Source of the DNA: Albula goreensis
Taxonomy: Eukaryota; Chordata; Actinopteri; Albuliformes; Albulidae
NCBI GenBank assembly: GCA_022829145.1
Contig: CM040750.1
Coordinates: forward strand, 1,312,501 to 1,376,500
Length of the DNA: 64,000 bases
Direction: 5' to 3'
Both the position numbers and the translations under genes were made by a program. This document shows, one piece after another, positions 23,084-35,602 of the stretch (positions are counted from its first letter, which is position 1; each line of letters opens with the position of its first letter). The notes under the pieces are model-generated. The model worked only from the letters and a program-made list of their open reading frames with translations, was not told the origin of the DNA and made no database searches.

Positions 23084-24957
23084 CTTGTGCTCTGGGTGAC
23101 AGTTTTAGTACATCTCCAGTGCCTTGTGCTCTGGGTAACAGTTTTAGTACATCTCCACTGCCTTGTGCTCTGGGTAACAGTTTTAGTACATCTCCAGTGC
23201 CTTGTGCTCTGGGTAACAGTTTTAGTACATCTCTAGTGCCGTGTGCTCTGGGTAACTGTTTTAGTACATCTCCAGTGCCTTGTGCTCTGGGTAACAGTTT
23301 TAGTACATCTCCAGTGCCTTGTGCTCTGGGTAACAGTTTTAGTACATCTCCAGTGCCTTGTGCTCTGGGTAACAGTTTTAGTACATCTCCAGTGCCTTGT
23401 GCTCTGGGTAACAGTTTTAGTACATCTCCACTGCCTTGTGCTCTGGGTTACAGTTTTAGTACATCTCCACTGCCTTGTGCTCTGGGTAACAGTTTTAGTA
23501 CATCTCTAGTGCCGTGTGCTCTGGGTAACAGTTTTAGTACATCTCCAGTGCCTTGTGCTCTGGGTAACAGTTTTAGTACATCTCCAGTGCCTTGTGCTCT
23601 GGGTAACAGTTTTAGTACATCTCCAGTGCCTTGTGCTCTGGGTAACAGTTTTAGTACATCTCCAGTGCCTTGTGCTCTGGGTAACAGTTTTAGTACATCT
23701 CCAGTGCCTTGTGCTCTGGGTAACAGTTTTAGTACATCTCTAGTGCCGTGTGCTCCGGGTAACAGTTTTAGTACATCTCCAGTGCCTTGTGCTCTGGGTA
23801 ACAGTTTTAGTACATCTCCAGTGCCGTGTGCTCTGGGTAACAGTTTTAGTACATCTCCAGTGCCTTGTGCTCTGGGTAACAGTTTTAGTACATCTCCAGT
23901 GCCTTGTGCTCTGGGTAACAGTTTTAGTACATCTCCAGTACCTTGTGCTCTGGGTAACAGTTTTAGTACATCTCTAGTGCCGTGTGCTCTGGGTAACTGT
24001 TTTAGTACATCTCCAGTGCCTTGTGCTCTGGGTAACAGTTTTAGTACATCTCCAGTACCTTGTGCTCTGGGTAACAGTTTTAGTACATCTCTAGTGCCGT
24101 GTGCTCTGGGTAACAGTTTTAGTACATCTCCAGTACCTTGTGCTCTGGGTAACAGTTTTAGTACATCTCCAGTGCCTTGTGCTCTGGGTAACAGTTTTAG
24201 TACATCTCCAGTGCCTTGTGCTCTGGGTAACAGTTTTAGTACATCTCCAGTGCCTTGTGCTCTGGGTAACAGTTTTAGTACATCTCCAGTGCCTTGTGCT
24301 CTGGGTAACAGTTTTAGTACATCTCCAGTGCCTTGTGCTCTGGGTAACAGTTTTAGTACATCTCCAGTGCCTTATGCTCTGGGTAACAGTTTTAGTACAT
24401 CTCCAGTGCCTTGTGCTCTGGGTAACAGTTTTAGTACATCTCTAGTGCCGTGTGCTCTGGGTAACAGTTTTAGTACATCTCCAGTGCCTTGTGCTCTGGG
24501 TAACAGTTTTAGTACATCTCCAGTGCCTTGTGCTCTGGGTAACAGTTTTAGTACATCTCTAGTGCCGTGTGCTCTGGGTAACAGTTTTAGTACATCTCCA
24601 GTACCTTGTGCTCTGGGTAACAGTTTTAGTACATCTCCAGTGCCGTGTGCTCTGGGTAACAGTTTTAGTACATCTCCAGTGCCTTGTGCTCTGGGTAACA
24701 GTTTTAGTACATCTCCAGTGCCTTGTGCTCTGGGTAACAGTTTTAGTACATCTCCAGTGCCTTTTGCTCTGGGTAACAGTTTTAGTACATCTCCAGTGCC
24801 TTGTGCTCTGGGTAACAGTTTTAGTACATCTCCAGTGCCTTATGCTCTGGGTAACAGTTTCAGTACATCTCCAGTGCCTTGTGCTCTGGGTAACAGTTTT
24901 AGTACATCTCCAGTGCCGTGTGCTCTGGGTAACAGTTTTAGTACATCTCCAGTGCCA
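23084..24957. repeat. indel-free 39-bp minisatellite, 48 copies
   Basis: The unit is 39 bp with cores CTTGTGCTCTGGGTAACAG and TTTTAGTACATCTCCAGTGC. It is unrelated in sequence to the 39-bp array at 239-1197. A marker variant, TCTAGTGCCGTG, occurs near 23230, 23503, 23737, 23971, 24088, 24439 and 24556. All spacings are exact multiples of 39 (7, 6, 6, 3, 9 and 3 units), so no net indel exists across the array. One plus frame (PCALGNSFSTSPV) is therefore open for more than 600 codons up to a TGA at the 3' edge. Only scattered point differences separate copies. Confidence 0.97.
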
Positions 24958-25520
24958 TGACATTCAAAGGTAAAGGTTTGCCGGCCCTTTAATGGGCTTT
25001 TCCAGAACCTGTTTAAGCCACTGTGTGATGTTATGCATGTAACACTTATGTAAGTACACCTTTGATAATGTGAAATTGAGGCTTAATTACATAAATACTT
25101 GTGGAAACATTGTATGTATCATTTCTTTGGCTGGGCTCTGTGCTCAGATGGAAAGGAGAGGTCCTCTCCCCATCTGTCTGACATTAGTCATGTGGAAAGG
25201 AACTGCACACAAGGCCAAAGAGGCTGTTGGTCTGCTTCCTGTCACTGGTCGTCCTTGCTCAGACAGCAGAGTCGCCTGTCTGTGCAGTTTTGCCCGAAGG
25301 GCCCCATATCCCAGGATGTTGAGCAGGAAGAAAAAGCATTCCTGCGGCTACTCTCTGTCTCTGCCCTAATTATTTAATGGAGCACACAGGTTCCATAATT
25401 TAACCAATTTCAGCCCCTTCCCCAAGGCTTTTAAGAGAAGGGAGATCAATCCCGACCTGGGCCAATCTTCTGCCCTATGATTAAGTGCTACACTGAGCTG
25501 AACGGCTTACAGAGCCAGAC
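24958..25520. other. unique spacer between two arrays
   Basis: No feature is recognised. Two overlapping short open frames at 25070-25377 lack family features. Confidence 0.4.
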
Positions 25521-26420
25521 AAAGGGGTTTCTCTGCTCAGCCAAGCGCCTGCGTGAAGGCCAGGCCGGCATAGGGGTTTCTCTGCTCAGCCAAGCGCCTG
25601 CGTAAAGCCAAGGCCGGCATAGGGGTTTCTCTGCTCAGCCAAGCACCTGTGTAAAGGCAAGGCCGGCATAGGGGTTTCTCTGCTCAGCCAAGCGCCTGCG
25701 TAAAGGCCAGGCCGGCATAGGGGTTTCTCTGCTCAGCCAAGCGCCTGCGTAAAGCCAAGGCCGGCATAGGGGTTTCTCTGCTCGGCCAAGCGCCTGCGTA
25801 AAGGCAAGGCCGGCATAGGGGTTTCTCTGCTCAGCCAAGCGCCTGCGTAAAGGCCAGGCCGGCATAGGGGTTTCTCTGCTCAGCCAAGCGCCTGCGTAAA
25901 GGCAAGGCCGGCATAGGGGTTTCTCTGCTCGGCCAAGCGCCTGCGTAAAGGCAAGGCCGGCATAGGGGTTTCTCTGCTCAGCCAAGCGCCTGTGTAAAGG
26001 CAAGGCCGGCATAGGGGTTTCTCTGCTCAGCCAAGCGCCTGCGTAAAGGCCAGGCCGGCATAGGGGTTTCTCTGCTCGGCCAAGCGCCTGCGTAAAGGCA
26101 AGGCCGGCATAGGGGTTTCTCTGCTCGGCCAAGCGCCTGCGTAAAGGCAAGGCCGGCATAGGGGTTTCTCTGCTCAGCCAAGCGCCTGCGTAAAGGCCAG
26201 GCCGGCATAGGGGTTTCTCTGCTCGGCCAAGCGCCTGCGTAAAGGCAAGGCCGGCATAGGGGTTTCTCTGCTCGGCCAAGCGCCTGCGTGAAGGCAAGGC
26301 CGGCATAGGGGTTTCTCTGCTCGGCCAAGCGCCTGCGTAAAGGCCAGGCCGGCATAGGGGTTTCTCTGCTCAGTCAAGCGCCTGCGTAAAGGCAGGCCGG
26401 CATAGGGGTTTCTCTGCTCA
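25521..26420. repeat. 49-bp minisatellite, about 18 copies
   Basis: The unit is 49 bp with cores GGCATAGGGGTTTCTCTGCT and CAAGCGCCTGCGTAAAGGC. Variants are CTCAGCC/CTCGGCC and GGCCAGG/GGCAAGG. Because 49 is 3n+1 and no frame of the minus strand has a stop, the minus strand is open continuously, with a 49-residue super-period. The unit is GC-rich and has CpG in each copy (AAGCGCCTGCG). Confidence 0.96.
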
Positions 26421-27554
26421 GTTCCCCAGTTTTTTTGTCATGATTCTACATTGCACAGACCACTCTAAAAGCAATAGTGGTGCATAATTCATACCCATAA
26501 TTCCTTGTCTCATGACTCATCATACCCCATCATTTGCAGGGTTCTGCCAGCTGCTGGCTATGAGAAAGTGCGATTCTGGCCAGTGGACCAGCGGTTGAGC
26601 TCGGGACTTTGTGGTGCTGAGATATCTGAATTTGTAATATATTCTGACATGTGTAATAAAGGGGAGAATTACCAGTATATAACGATACCAAAGTTTAAAT
26701 AAATAAGCAGCACAGTCAGAATAAACTGCTAACCATGAGGGCAGGTTGCCAGTTGTCAGTTGAGTGTATCGGATGTGATTCAGGTTGACAGCACTGGGGA
26801 AAAGGTTAAAAAATTCTAACAGAGCCATATAGAACAACTTAGATCTCACCTTTCCATGCCAACCATCCAAATTTAATGGATGATATGGAAAATGTGGAAT
26901 AAAAATATAAAATCCAGGAAAGGGTTCCAGCAGCATCAGGGCTGTGGGTGGATAAATGTGCTCTCATGGTTTCTGGCCAGATCCCCTGCATTAAATCAAG
27001 GTAAAAAAGGGAATGCAAAAATTATGCACAGTGATAAATACAAATATGTATTAATTATAATAACAAATCAAAAACTACTCTGGTATTTCAGGCTAGATGA
27101 ACAACTTACCAATTGGCTTAAATATATATAGTTCAGTGAACTTTACAGAGAAGGTGAAGGTGATGGAACAGATGAAAACAGATAATTAGAAGAAAACAGA
27201 TTGCTACACAATTATTTCCTCTGGGAGGATGTTTCTGCATGAAAAATGACTGCCCACTGCTACAATTTTACCCGTTCTTTTTGCCAGTGTAGTGAGTGAG
27301 CACTGTTATAACAGCCTGTATTTATACAGAGACTGGACACGAACGCACAGTGCTTTCCACAGAAGAAAGGGAACTTACCCAAATTTCATTTTGCACCAGA
27401 ACTCTCACCCAAAATCACTGAGGTGGTGAGGGGGAGAATTCCTAAGGTCATATTCTACCATATGCTCGACCACAAATTTTTGTGAAAGTATCATACCACA
27501 TAAATTGCATTTGATACTGACTGCAGAAATGCCACATGTGACTAAAAAAGCTGG
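26421..27554. other. unique sequence, no gene seen
   Basis: The minus-strand open frame at 26520-26936 (138 codons) is among the longest non-repeat frames in the window, but it shows no recognisable domain. It is rich in aromatic residues, as expected from AT-rich noncoding DNA. Confidence 0.35.
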
Positions 27555-30433
27555 AGGACAGGATCAGGGACTGCACTGGTGCCTGCTCACTCATTACACA
27601 GGGAGAGGATCAGGGACTGCACTGGTGCCTGCTCACTCATTACACTGCAGGTGCCTGCTCACTCATTAGGGGATCAGGGACTGCACTGGTGCCTGCTCAC
27701 TCATTACACAGGGACAGGATCAGGGACTGCACTGGTGCCTGCTCACTCATTACACAGGGACAGGATCAGGGACTGCACTGGTGCCTGCTCACTCATTCAG
27801 GGAATGGGCCTGCTCAGGGGACAGGGACTGCACTGGTGCCTGCTCACTCATTACACAGGGACAGGATCAGGGACTGCACTGGTGCCTGCTCACTCATTAC
27901 ACAGGGACACTGGTGCCTGCTCACTCAGGGAGGATCAGGGACTGCACTGGTGCCTGCTCACTCATTACACAGGGACAGGGTCAGGGACTGCACTGGTGCC
28001 TGCTCACTCATTACACAGGGAGAGGGTCAGGGACTGCACTGGTGCCTGCTCACTCATTACACAGGGACAGGATCAGGGACTGCACTGGTGCCTGCTCACT
28101 CATTACATGGGTCAGGGACTGCACTGGTGCCTGCTCACTCATTACACAGGGACAGGAGGGACTGCACTGGTGCCTGCTCACTCATTACACAGGGACAGGA
28201 TCAGGGACTGCACTGGTGCCTGCTCACTCATTACACAGGGACAGGATCAGGGACTGCACTGGTGCCTGCTCACTCATTAAATGGGGACAGGATCAGGGAC
28301 TGCACTGGTGCCTGCTCACTCATTACACAGGGACAGGATCAGGGACTGCACTGGTGCCTGCTCACTCATTACACAGGGACTGGGACTGCACTGGTGCCTG
28401 CTCACTCATTACACAGGGAAGGATCAGGGACTGCACTGGTGCCTGCTCACTCATTACACAGGGACAGGATCAGGGACTGCACTGGTGCCTGCTCACTCAT
28501 TACACAGGGACAGGATCAGGGACTGCACTGGTGCCTGCTCACTCATTACACAGGGACAGGATCAGGGAGGGTCAGGGGACTGCACTGGTGCCTGTGGGAC
28601 AGGATCAGGGACTGCTGGTGCCTGCTCACTCATTACACAGGGACAGGATCAGGGACTGCACTGGTGCCTGCTCACTCATTACACAGGGACAGGATCAGGG
28701 ACTGCACTGGTGCCTGCTCACTCATTACACAGGGACAGGATCAGGGACTGCACTGGTGCCTGCTCACTCATTACACAGGGACAGGATCAGGGACTGCACT
28801 GGTGCCTGCTCACTCATTACACAGGGACAGGATCAGGGACTGCACTGGTGCCTGCTCACTCATTACACAGGGACAGGATCAGGGACTGCACTGGTGCCTG
28901 CTCACTCATTACACATTACACAGGGACAGGATCAGGGACTGCACTGGTGCCTGCTCACTCATTACACAGGGACAGGATCAGGGACTGCACTGGTGCCTGC
29001 TCACTCATTACACAGGGACAGGACTCAGGGACTGCAGGGACTGCACTGGTGCCTGGTGCCTGCTCACTCATTACACAGGGACAGGATCAGGGACTGCACT
29101 GGTGCCTGCTCACTCATTACACAGGGACAGGGTCAGGGACTGCACTGGTGCCTGCTCACTCATTACACAGGGACAGGAGGGACTCAGGGACTCATTACAC
29201 AGGGACTCAGGGACTGCCTGCCTGCTCACTCATTACACAGGGACAGGATCAGGGACTGCACTGGTGCCTGCTCACTCATTACACAGGGACAGGATCAGGG
29301 ACTGCACTGGTGCCTGCTCACTCATTACACAGGGAGGATCATTACACAGGGACAGGGACTGCACTGGTGCCTGCTCACTCATTACACAGGGACAGGATCA
29401 GGGACTGCACTGGTGCCTGCTCACTCATTACACAGGGACAGGATCAGGGACTGCACTGGTGCCTGCTCACTCATTACACAGGGACAGGATCAGGGACTGC
29501 ACTGGTGCCTGCTCACTCATTACACAGGGAAAGGATCAGGGACTGCACTGGTGCCTGCTCACTCATTACACAGGGACAGGTTAGGGACTGCACTGGTGCC
29601 TGCTCAGGGACAGGATCAGGGACTGCCTGCTCACTGGGACAGGAGGATGCCTGCCTGCACTCATTACACAGGGACAGGATCAGAGGATCAGGGACTGCAC
29701 TGGTGCCTGCTCCCTCATTACACAGGGACAGGATCAGGGACTGCACTGGTGCCTGCTCACTCATTACACAGGGACAGGATCAGGGACTGCACTGGTGCCT
29801 GCTCACTCATTACACAGGGACAGGATCAGGGACTGCACTGGTGCCTGCTCACTCATTACACAGGGACAGGATCAGGGACTGCACTGGTGCCTGCTCACTC
29901 ATTACACAGGGACAGGATCAGGGACTGCACTGGTGCCTGCTCACTCATTACACAGGGACAGGATCAGGGACTGCACTGGTGCCTGCTCACTCATTACACA
30001 GGGACAGGATCAGGACTGCACTGGTGCAGGGGGACAGGATCAGGGACTGCACTGGTGCCTGCTCACTCATTACACAGGGACAGGATCAGGGACTGCACTG
30101 GTGCCTGCTCACTCATTACCAGGATCAGGGACTGCACTGGTGCCTGCTCACTCATTACACAGGGAAAGGATTAGGGACTGCACTGGTGCCTGCTCACTCA
30201 TTACACAGGGACAGGGTCAGGGACTGCACTGGTGCCTGCTCACTCATTACACAGGGACAGGGCAGGGACTGCACTGGTTCCTGCTCACTCATTACACAGG
30301 GACAGGATCAGGGACTGCACTGGTGCCTGCTCACTCATTACACAGGGACAGGATCAGGGACTGCACTGGTGCCTGCTCACTCATTACACAGGGAAAGGAT
30401 CAGGGACTGCACTGGTGCCTGCTCACTCATTAA
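27555..30433. repeat. 46-bp minisatellite, about 62 copies, rearranged
   Basis: The unit is 46 bp with cores ACAGGATCAGGGACTGCACT and GGTGCCTGCTCACTCATTAC. As 46 is 3n+1 and the plus strand has no stop in any frame of the unit, open frames of 600-800 codons arise in several registers. Unlike the 39-bp array at 23 kb, this one is littered with truncated and fused units, at about 27640-27680, 27800-27820, 28560-28620, 29020-29060, 29165-29225, 29330-29355 and 29590-29690. Confidence 0.96.
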
Positions 30434-31587
30434 ACTGAGCAACCTATCAATGGGTGTTTGGGGAATACAGTTGAATATTCATTGTTTTCCAGCACAGCCA
30501 CATTGCTTACAATGACTGTGCATCCTTGGCCACCTTCAGTTTTAGTAAGCTGGCTGTGAATTAATGGACGGAGGAAATAATGTCTCCCTGTGGCCCAGCA
30601 TTAGAAAGAGCCAAGACAGACCTGCTGACAGAGCAGACCTCTTTCCAGAACCTTCCATTCTTCACTACAGTATACATTCAGTTCTAATGTTCACAACAAT
30701 GCACATTCAGTTCTAATGTGGTGTTGAAGAATAGTGAGACGCATAGCTGACAATCAGATCGTTAAGGTTCTTATCATCAAACCATTGCCTTTGGCAGTCT
30801 GACAGTGAGCGATTTAATGCATGCATCTACTCTCTCCTGATCCATTCATACACTAACCCGCCATCACTAATTGGATACCTTTAACATTTATGCCAACATG
30901 GAACATATATGCTTTTTTACGGAAAACATTTCAACAAGAAAAGCAATTAACATTCCAAATTTTTATATCCCAGTCAATGATAAGAAGCTATTCAGCTTGA
31001 AATACATTTTTTTATAAACACATTTAGAGAATTTATTACGCATCAGGATTCATGGGAAACTTGATGCTTTTGTAAATCAAAAGTTAAGAAAAGAATGGGA
31101 CTGAACACAGGCCGTTATGTTATCCTATTTCCACAGCATCTGCTTTCCTCATCTGCAGTTGGGTGCTGACACAATCTGGCAACATGATCCCAACTCACAA
31201 GGCAAAAGCATGTAGGTCTCCTACTACAGATCTCAGCTTCTCCTCGTCTCCAACCTTCAATAAAAATGAATATTCAAAGCATCAGCATGGAGACAGCCCC
31301 AGTTCATGGTACCACCTGCTGACTGCGTGATTTATTTACCATTGGAAATTAGCCTTGATCTGTTATGAATAAAAGGTTTCCATGGCAAGATGTTATCTGA
31401 GAAAGAAATTTCTCTTGGCACCCATTTCCCTTGCTGTGCCTGGCATTGTGTTGAAGTGTTGTGAATGCACAGACTCCTCCTGATTTATGGCATGCCATAT
31501 CGGAGACTGAAAATGATCCCAAAATGAGAATGAAGTATGCATGTCTTTCAGTGGGGGGTCTAGAAAGAATAGAGTGTGTGTGTGTTT

Positions 31588-31628
31588 CGGGTTGGGATGG
31601 GGGAGGGGTGGCGGGGTTGGGGGGTGGC
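31588..31628 (+). other. G-quadruplex-prone tract
   Basis: Following a short (TG)n, the plus strand has at least six runs of three or more G with loops of 1-3 bases (GGGTTGGGATGGGGGAGGGG and on). This fits the G4 consensus more than once. Function, if any, is unknown. Confidence 0.75.
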
Positions 31629-34134
31629 GGCTCTCTTTGTGATGTAACAGGATGACTGATTTCTTCTCTTTGCACCCAAGTTATATTTTGAAAATTCATG
31701 TAAAATGCTAATGACACTCTCAACTGGATACAGATTCTGTGTTAAAATCTGGGATTTGTTCAACATTATTAGTTATGATACACTCAACTACTTCCAGTAT
31801 TCTTGAGCTGCCTTTGTGGCAAGATCTCTTTGGGGGTTATTGAAAGTTTAAAGAGGTTTAGCCTTAACTTTTGATGAATCATTTACTGCCATGTTATGTC
31901 TGTCATTGTGAATACATTATGTTCATCTCAGATTTAAATAAAACATTAATGTTGTGTAATAGCACTGGGACAATACCCAACAGAGCTACTGTACTTCAGA
32001 GTGAACTGACTGAAGAATTCCAAATTCATAAATTGCCAGTCCCTGTCAATATGTAAGGATGGGACATTAACCTTCTCTAAATAACACTAGATCAGTAATA
32101 TTCTTACTTTGTGTTAAATAAGGAGGCTTATCTGTCATAAAAAGCTTTCCACATCTGAAACCTTCCCTGTCCAGTGCGTCTTAAAGGTCAAGCCAGTAGG
32201 TCCAAATCCAGTCCTGGCCCTACTTATCTCTTATGCTGATGGGCTACATGCATTTGTCAGGAATAAAATCCCATTGTTATTTTTTTGAAATTCCTGTTGT
32301 GCTGAGCCTTTCTTCTTTGCCATTTTGTAAGTGTGTTGTTGATAATGGCCATTTATATAACTATAAATGCAATCATATAGGGAGGAATGGACTAAGCATG
32401 GGAGCACAGAAATGATTACATTTTAATTTTGAGAAAGGTCAAACGCATCCTCCAAGCTCACATGAGAGAGATTGTTCGGTGCCAAGATTCACTTACAGCT
32501 TGAATGTCAGAAATATAATTTAATTTATAGTGTGATAACACAGAGATGCTAAATAAAGCCAATGGCATCCTTTGTATCTAGGGATGGAGTGAGTGAGGAT
32601 GTTGAAAATACAGATGAGAAAGGTTAATATTTAGTGCCAAGTGTTGATGCTGTAGAACCCCAGGAAAAATCATAGCTAATAAAAATAGAACACATATATT
32701 TGTACATGCATATATGGAAACTGAAAATTCCCTGGGCCTCAATCAAGTCGATAACCTTAAGTTTCAGTAATGACTCTAAGGAAGTGCTGTTTTTACTCAA
32801 AGACAATGAGATTGTTTTGTTAAACTCATCATATGATGTGTGTGCAGAAAATGAAATCGTTCAAGAGCATGTTCAGGTGCTTGTTGAAAAGAAGACACCA
32901 GCCAATCTTAAAGTTTTAAATGGTCACAATGCACTCAGGAAAACAGAGTGGGTTGTATTGGTCATGTGATGTTTGGAAATACAATTAAATCCTTGTTGAA
33001 AGCTGGATTATTGATGTTTCTTTAAGCAAAAGAAAAAGGCTGACTTCAGGGTTGGGAAACTCTGCAAAAAGCTTATGAATTATTAATCTGAGATACTTTA
33101 CATCTAAGATTAGTATACTTGAACTCTCATCATTAGCATAACCTTTCAGCATAAATAAGCTAATTGGTTCTTTCAAGCAAAAAAATGCAAATATGCACTG
33201 AAATCTTCAACCATGCAATACAAGAGCAGAAGAAACCCAGTGAAACCCTGTGCCTCAAAGTGCTGATGACAACATATTCAAAAATATGAAATTATACATG
33301 TTTGAGGGACTCTCTTTAAAAAAAAAAAAATAATTGTCTGCAGGGACTCCTATGTTTGGGGGATGGGGGTGGTTTATCCCATAAGCAATGGGGCATATCC
33401 CCAATGTATCCCACGTCTAGTCACATTTATCATGCCAACATACACCATCTGACACAATGGAAACAATACATTATTTTGCGTGACACTTTCATTTTATTGG
33501 CCATTCAAGTGCAAGATATTTCCATTTACATGGTACAATATTGATCTGGTTTTAATGGTTAATTCTGTACTGTAGGTACTGAATGTAATGTATGTGCAAA
33601 AAGCGGTTCCAGCAGACCCATCCTCCTGACCAGGAGTGGCCGCTAGAGAGCAGTGAGATGCCCATCCATATCCTCAAATATTCCAAAGTCGGGAGGGATG
33701 GGTATCATTATTATCTCATTGATACTGCTTGTCAATTCAAGACTTTGAAACCTTTATCAATATTTTTCATTATTTAGAGAAAAAACTACTTTTAAGAACA
33801 AAACTAACATTAATTGTATTGTTTATAGATTTTTTTGTTACAATTATGAAATATGTACAACATATTCAGCACCAGCTTTCATTACTGGAATTTTTTATAT
33901 AAGAAACAATGCCCATCATAAAAATCCTGGTCTTGCAATCAAGTCTTTTCACATGTCTGGGTGACATCATTGTGCTCACGACCAGTCAGGTTAAAGGACC
34001 ATCCCACAGAAATGTGATTGGGTAAGGTATCCACGGAATCAGTGGAAGTTAAACGACTTCATCAATAGCCGAGATCGACTTTCATGAAGGGCTAATCGGT
34101 TTAGCTGTTCCAATTTTCGTTTCATCTCCTCATT

Positions 34135-34227
34135 TCCTCCTCTCCTGCACTCATTTCCTCCCCTCCTTTCCTCCACATATTTCCAGGGTAGGAAAGGAGG
34201 GGAGGAAACGAGTGGAGGAAAGGAGGA
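34135..34227. repeat. 38-bp polypyrimidine/polypurine inverted repeat
   Basis: The left arm (34135-34172, pyrimidine-rich, containing TTTCCTCCCCTCCTTTCC) pairs with the right arm (34190-34227, containing GGAAAGGAGGGGAGGAAA). There are 3 mismatches in 38 positions across a 17-nt loop. It can form a long hairpin and, given the purine strand bias, possibly a triplex. Confidence 0.85.
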
Positions 34228-34339
34228 GACAAGAAAAAGTACTAGAACACAGCCCTAGTCTATTTCCTCACAACAACTGCGTAGGCGGAGTCACTTAATT
34301 TCTATTTGTATTTGCTGAAAGTCGGCTGCGTTTCATTCA

Positions 34340-34431
34340 GACTTGAGATATTGGGATATGTTATCGGTATCGCCAAAACGTCTTAATTTTATCGTGATAA
34401 CATTTTAAAGGCTTATCGTGAAGCCCTAGAA
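34340..34431. mobile_element. possible hAT-MITE terminal relic
   Basis: The text 'GATATTGGGATATGTTATCGG...TTATCGTGAAGCCCTAG' resembles the right end of fish hAT MITEs whose ends read TAGGGCTGCACGATA. A partner end may be AGGGCTAATCGG near 34089, which would enclose the hairpin. No 8-bp target duplication is visible. Confidence 0.3.
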
Positions 34432-34614
34432 AGAACCACTCAAACCTCATTATTATCTTCATGTTTGCGTAATGTTATTTAACTTGCAATAAAAAGTGAC
34501 ATTTTAGTGGAGGAGCACTTCTCAGACATGACCACAGGGCTGACGAGCCTATCTCTTTTACTATAGTATGATGATATGGTGTATGGTGATGCTCACATTA
34601 CCATGTTTTCATTT

Positions 34615-35602
34615 TACATTTGGATATAACTTTGTTTATTGTTGTGTGTTCAGAATACCAAAATTCCCTGACCTTCAAATTTAAGTGTTCACACTTCAAT
34701 TGACTGAGAAGGACAAAGTTCTAACTTAATTAACCTCGTTATAAGTCTCATCTGTCACTAACCAAGTTAACTGGTTATGGAACTGGAATTAGTTCCCACT
34801 CTGGCCATCAAAAAGTTCTCCACTGATTTCGTCTGACCAGTTTACATTTATCGATTAGTTCATTTGAATTTATCACTTTTTTAAATGTATTTTCTTATTA
34901 TATACATTTATTCATATTGCCATATTCAAAGTCAATAAAAATCTGAATATTTTCCCAAATGTTTACATCTACATAAAATCACTAAGTTTGGGCTTAACGT
35001 TGTAAGAGAAAAAGCCAGCTGAGCAGCAGTTTCGTCCACCTATCCACCCATGGAAGACTGGGGTTTGAGTGCAGGCTCTGCCCCCTGCATCTATGCCTCC
35101 TCTTCTCTGTAACCCTCTCAGCTTTCCTACTGTCTGAATAAAGAAAAAACACATAGGGAGGATGGCTTTCCCACTCCCTCTTTTTAAAAAGAGAAAAAAG
35201 GCAAATGAACAACAGTAGGGATTTACATAAATGCAGTACTAAAGCTGCTTCTTCATCTGCAGGAAAAACTCTTCAGATATATATTTATCTGACATATATT
35301 TATCCATGTGCAATGGTCTGACATTTCTTCCCTGGTTCATGTCAGACTATTACTGCAACTGAGTATATGTGTTGAGTAACTGGGCTGATGAGACAGTGGT
35401 TGTGCATGCTTTAATTGCTTTAATACAGCTAATAAGAGAGTTTGTTGAAGATTCATGTTTGTCATTGAAATTTTTGTAGTGAGATGCAAATTTGAAACCA
35501 AGCGTGCACATGAAAATTGCCAAACAAAACAGCAGCAGCAAAGGGAAGTCACTGAATCATACATTATTCATAACTGCATTACTGACAAAAAAATTACAGG
35601 AC
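34615..35602. repeat. 988-bp segment, source-like copy of a duplication
   Basis: This segment matches 41703-42690 at a constant offset of 7088 bp. I found no mismatch or indel by eye. Here no target duplication flanks the segment, so this is more likely the donor. It includes a SINE (35005-35195) and otherwise AT-rich unique sequence. Short open frames inside are duplicated with it and show no coding features. Confidence 0.9.
35005..35195 (+). mobile_element. tRNA-derived SINE copy (in source segment)
   Basis: Same family as 2640-2826: a degenerate B box (GGTTTGAGTGC), CCTCCTCTTCTCTGTAACCC, an AATAAAG tail and the distal CACATAGGGAGGATGGCTT. Confidence 0.65.

Larger units (their letters stand above)
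30434..34614. other. unique AT-rich sequence
   Basis: No gene is recognised. It holds a G-rich tract at 31588-31628, a long hairpin at 34135-34227 and a possible hAT end at 34340-34431, each listed separately. A poly-A run is at about 33319-33330. Confidence 0.4.

Noticed and set aside
23084..24957. 613-codon frame as a repeat-protein gene
   Set aside because: No ATG start context, no unique flanking domain, and alternative plus and minus frames are also open for long runs. It is kept only as a finding to test.
25521..26420. Minus-strand 223-codon frame
   Set aside because: Product of a stop-free 49-bp unit that rotates through all three frames.
26520..26936. 138-codon minus-strand frame as a gene
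   Set aside because: No recognisable domain; aromatic-rich composition is typical of chance frames in AT-rich DNA.
27555..30433. Plus-strand frames of about 630-800 codons
   Set aside because: The 46-bp unit has no stop in any plus frame, so frames stay open regardless of indels. No start context, splice signal or non-repeat domain is present.
34969..35212. Short frames found twice (34969-35212 and 42057-42300) as duplicated genes
   Set aside because: They lie over a SINE and were copied along with the 988-bp segment; no coding features.
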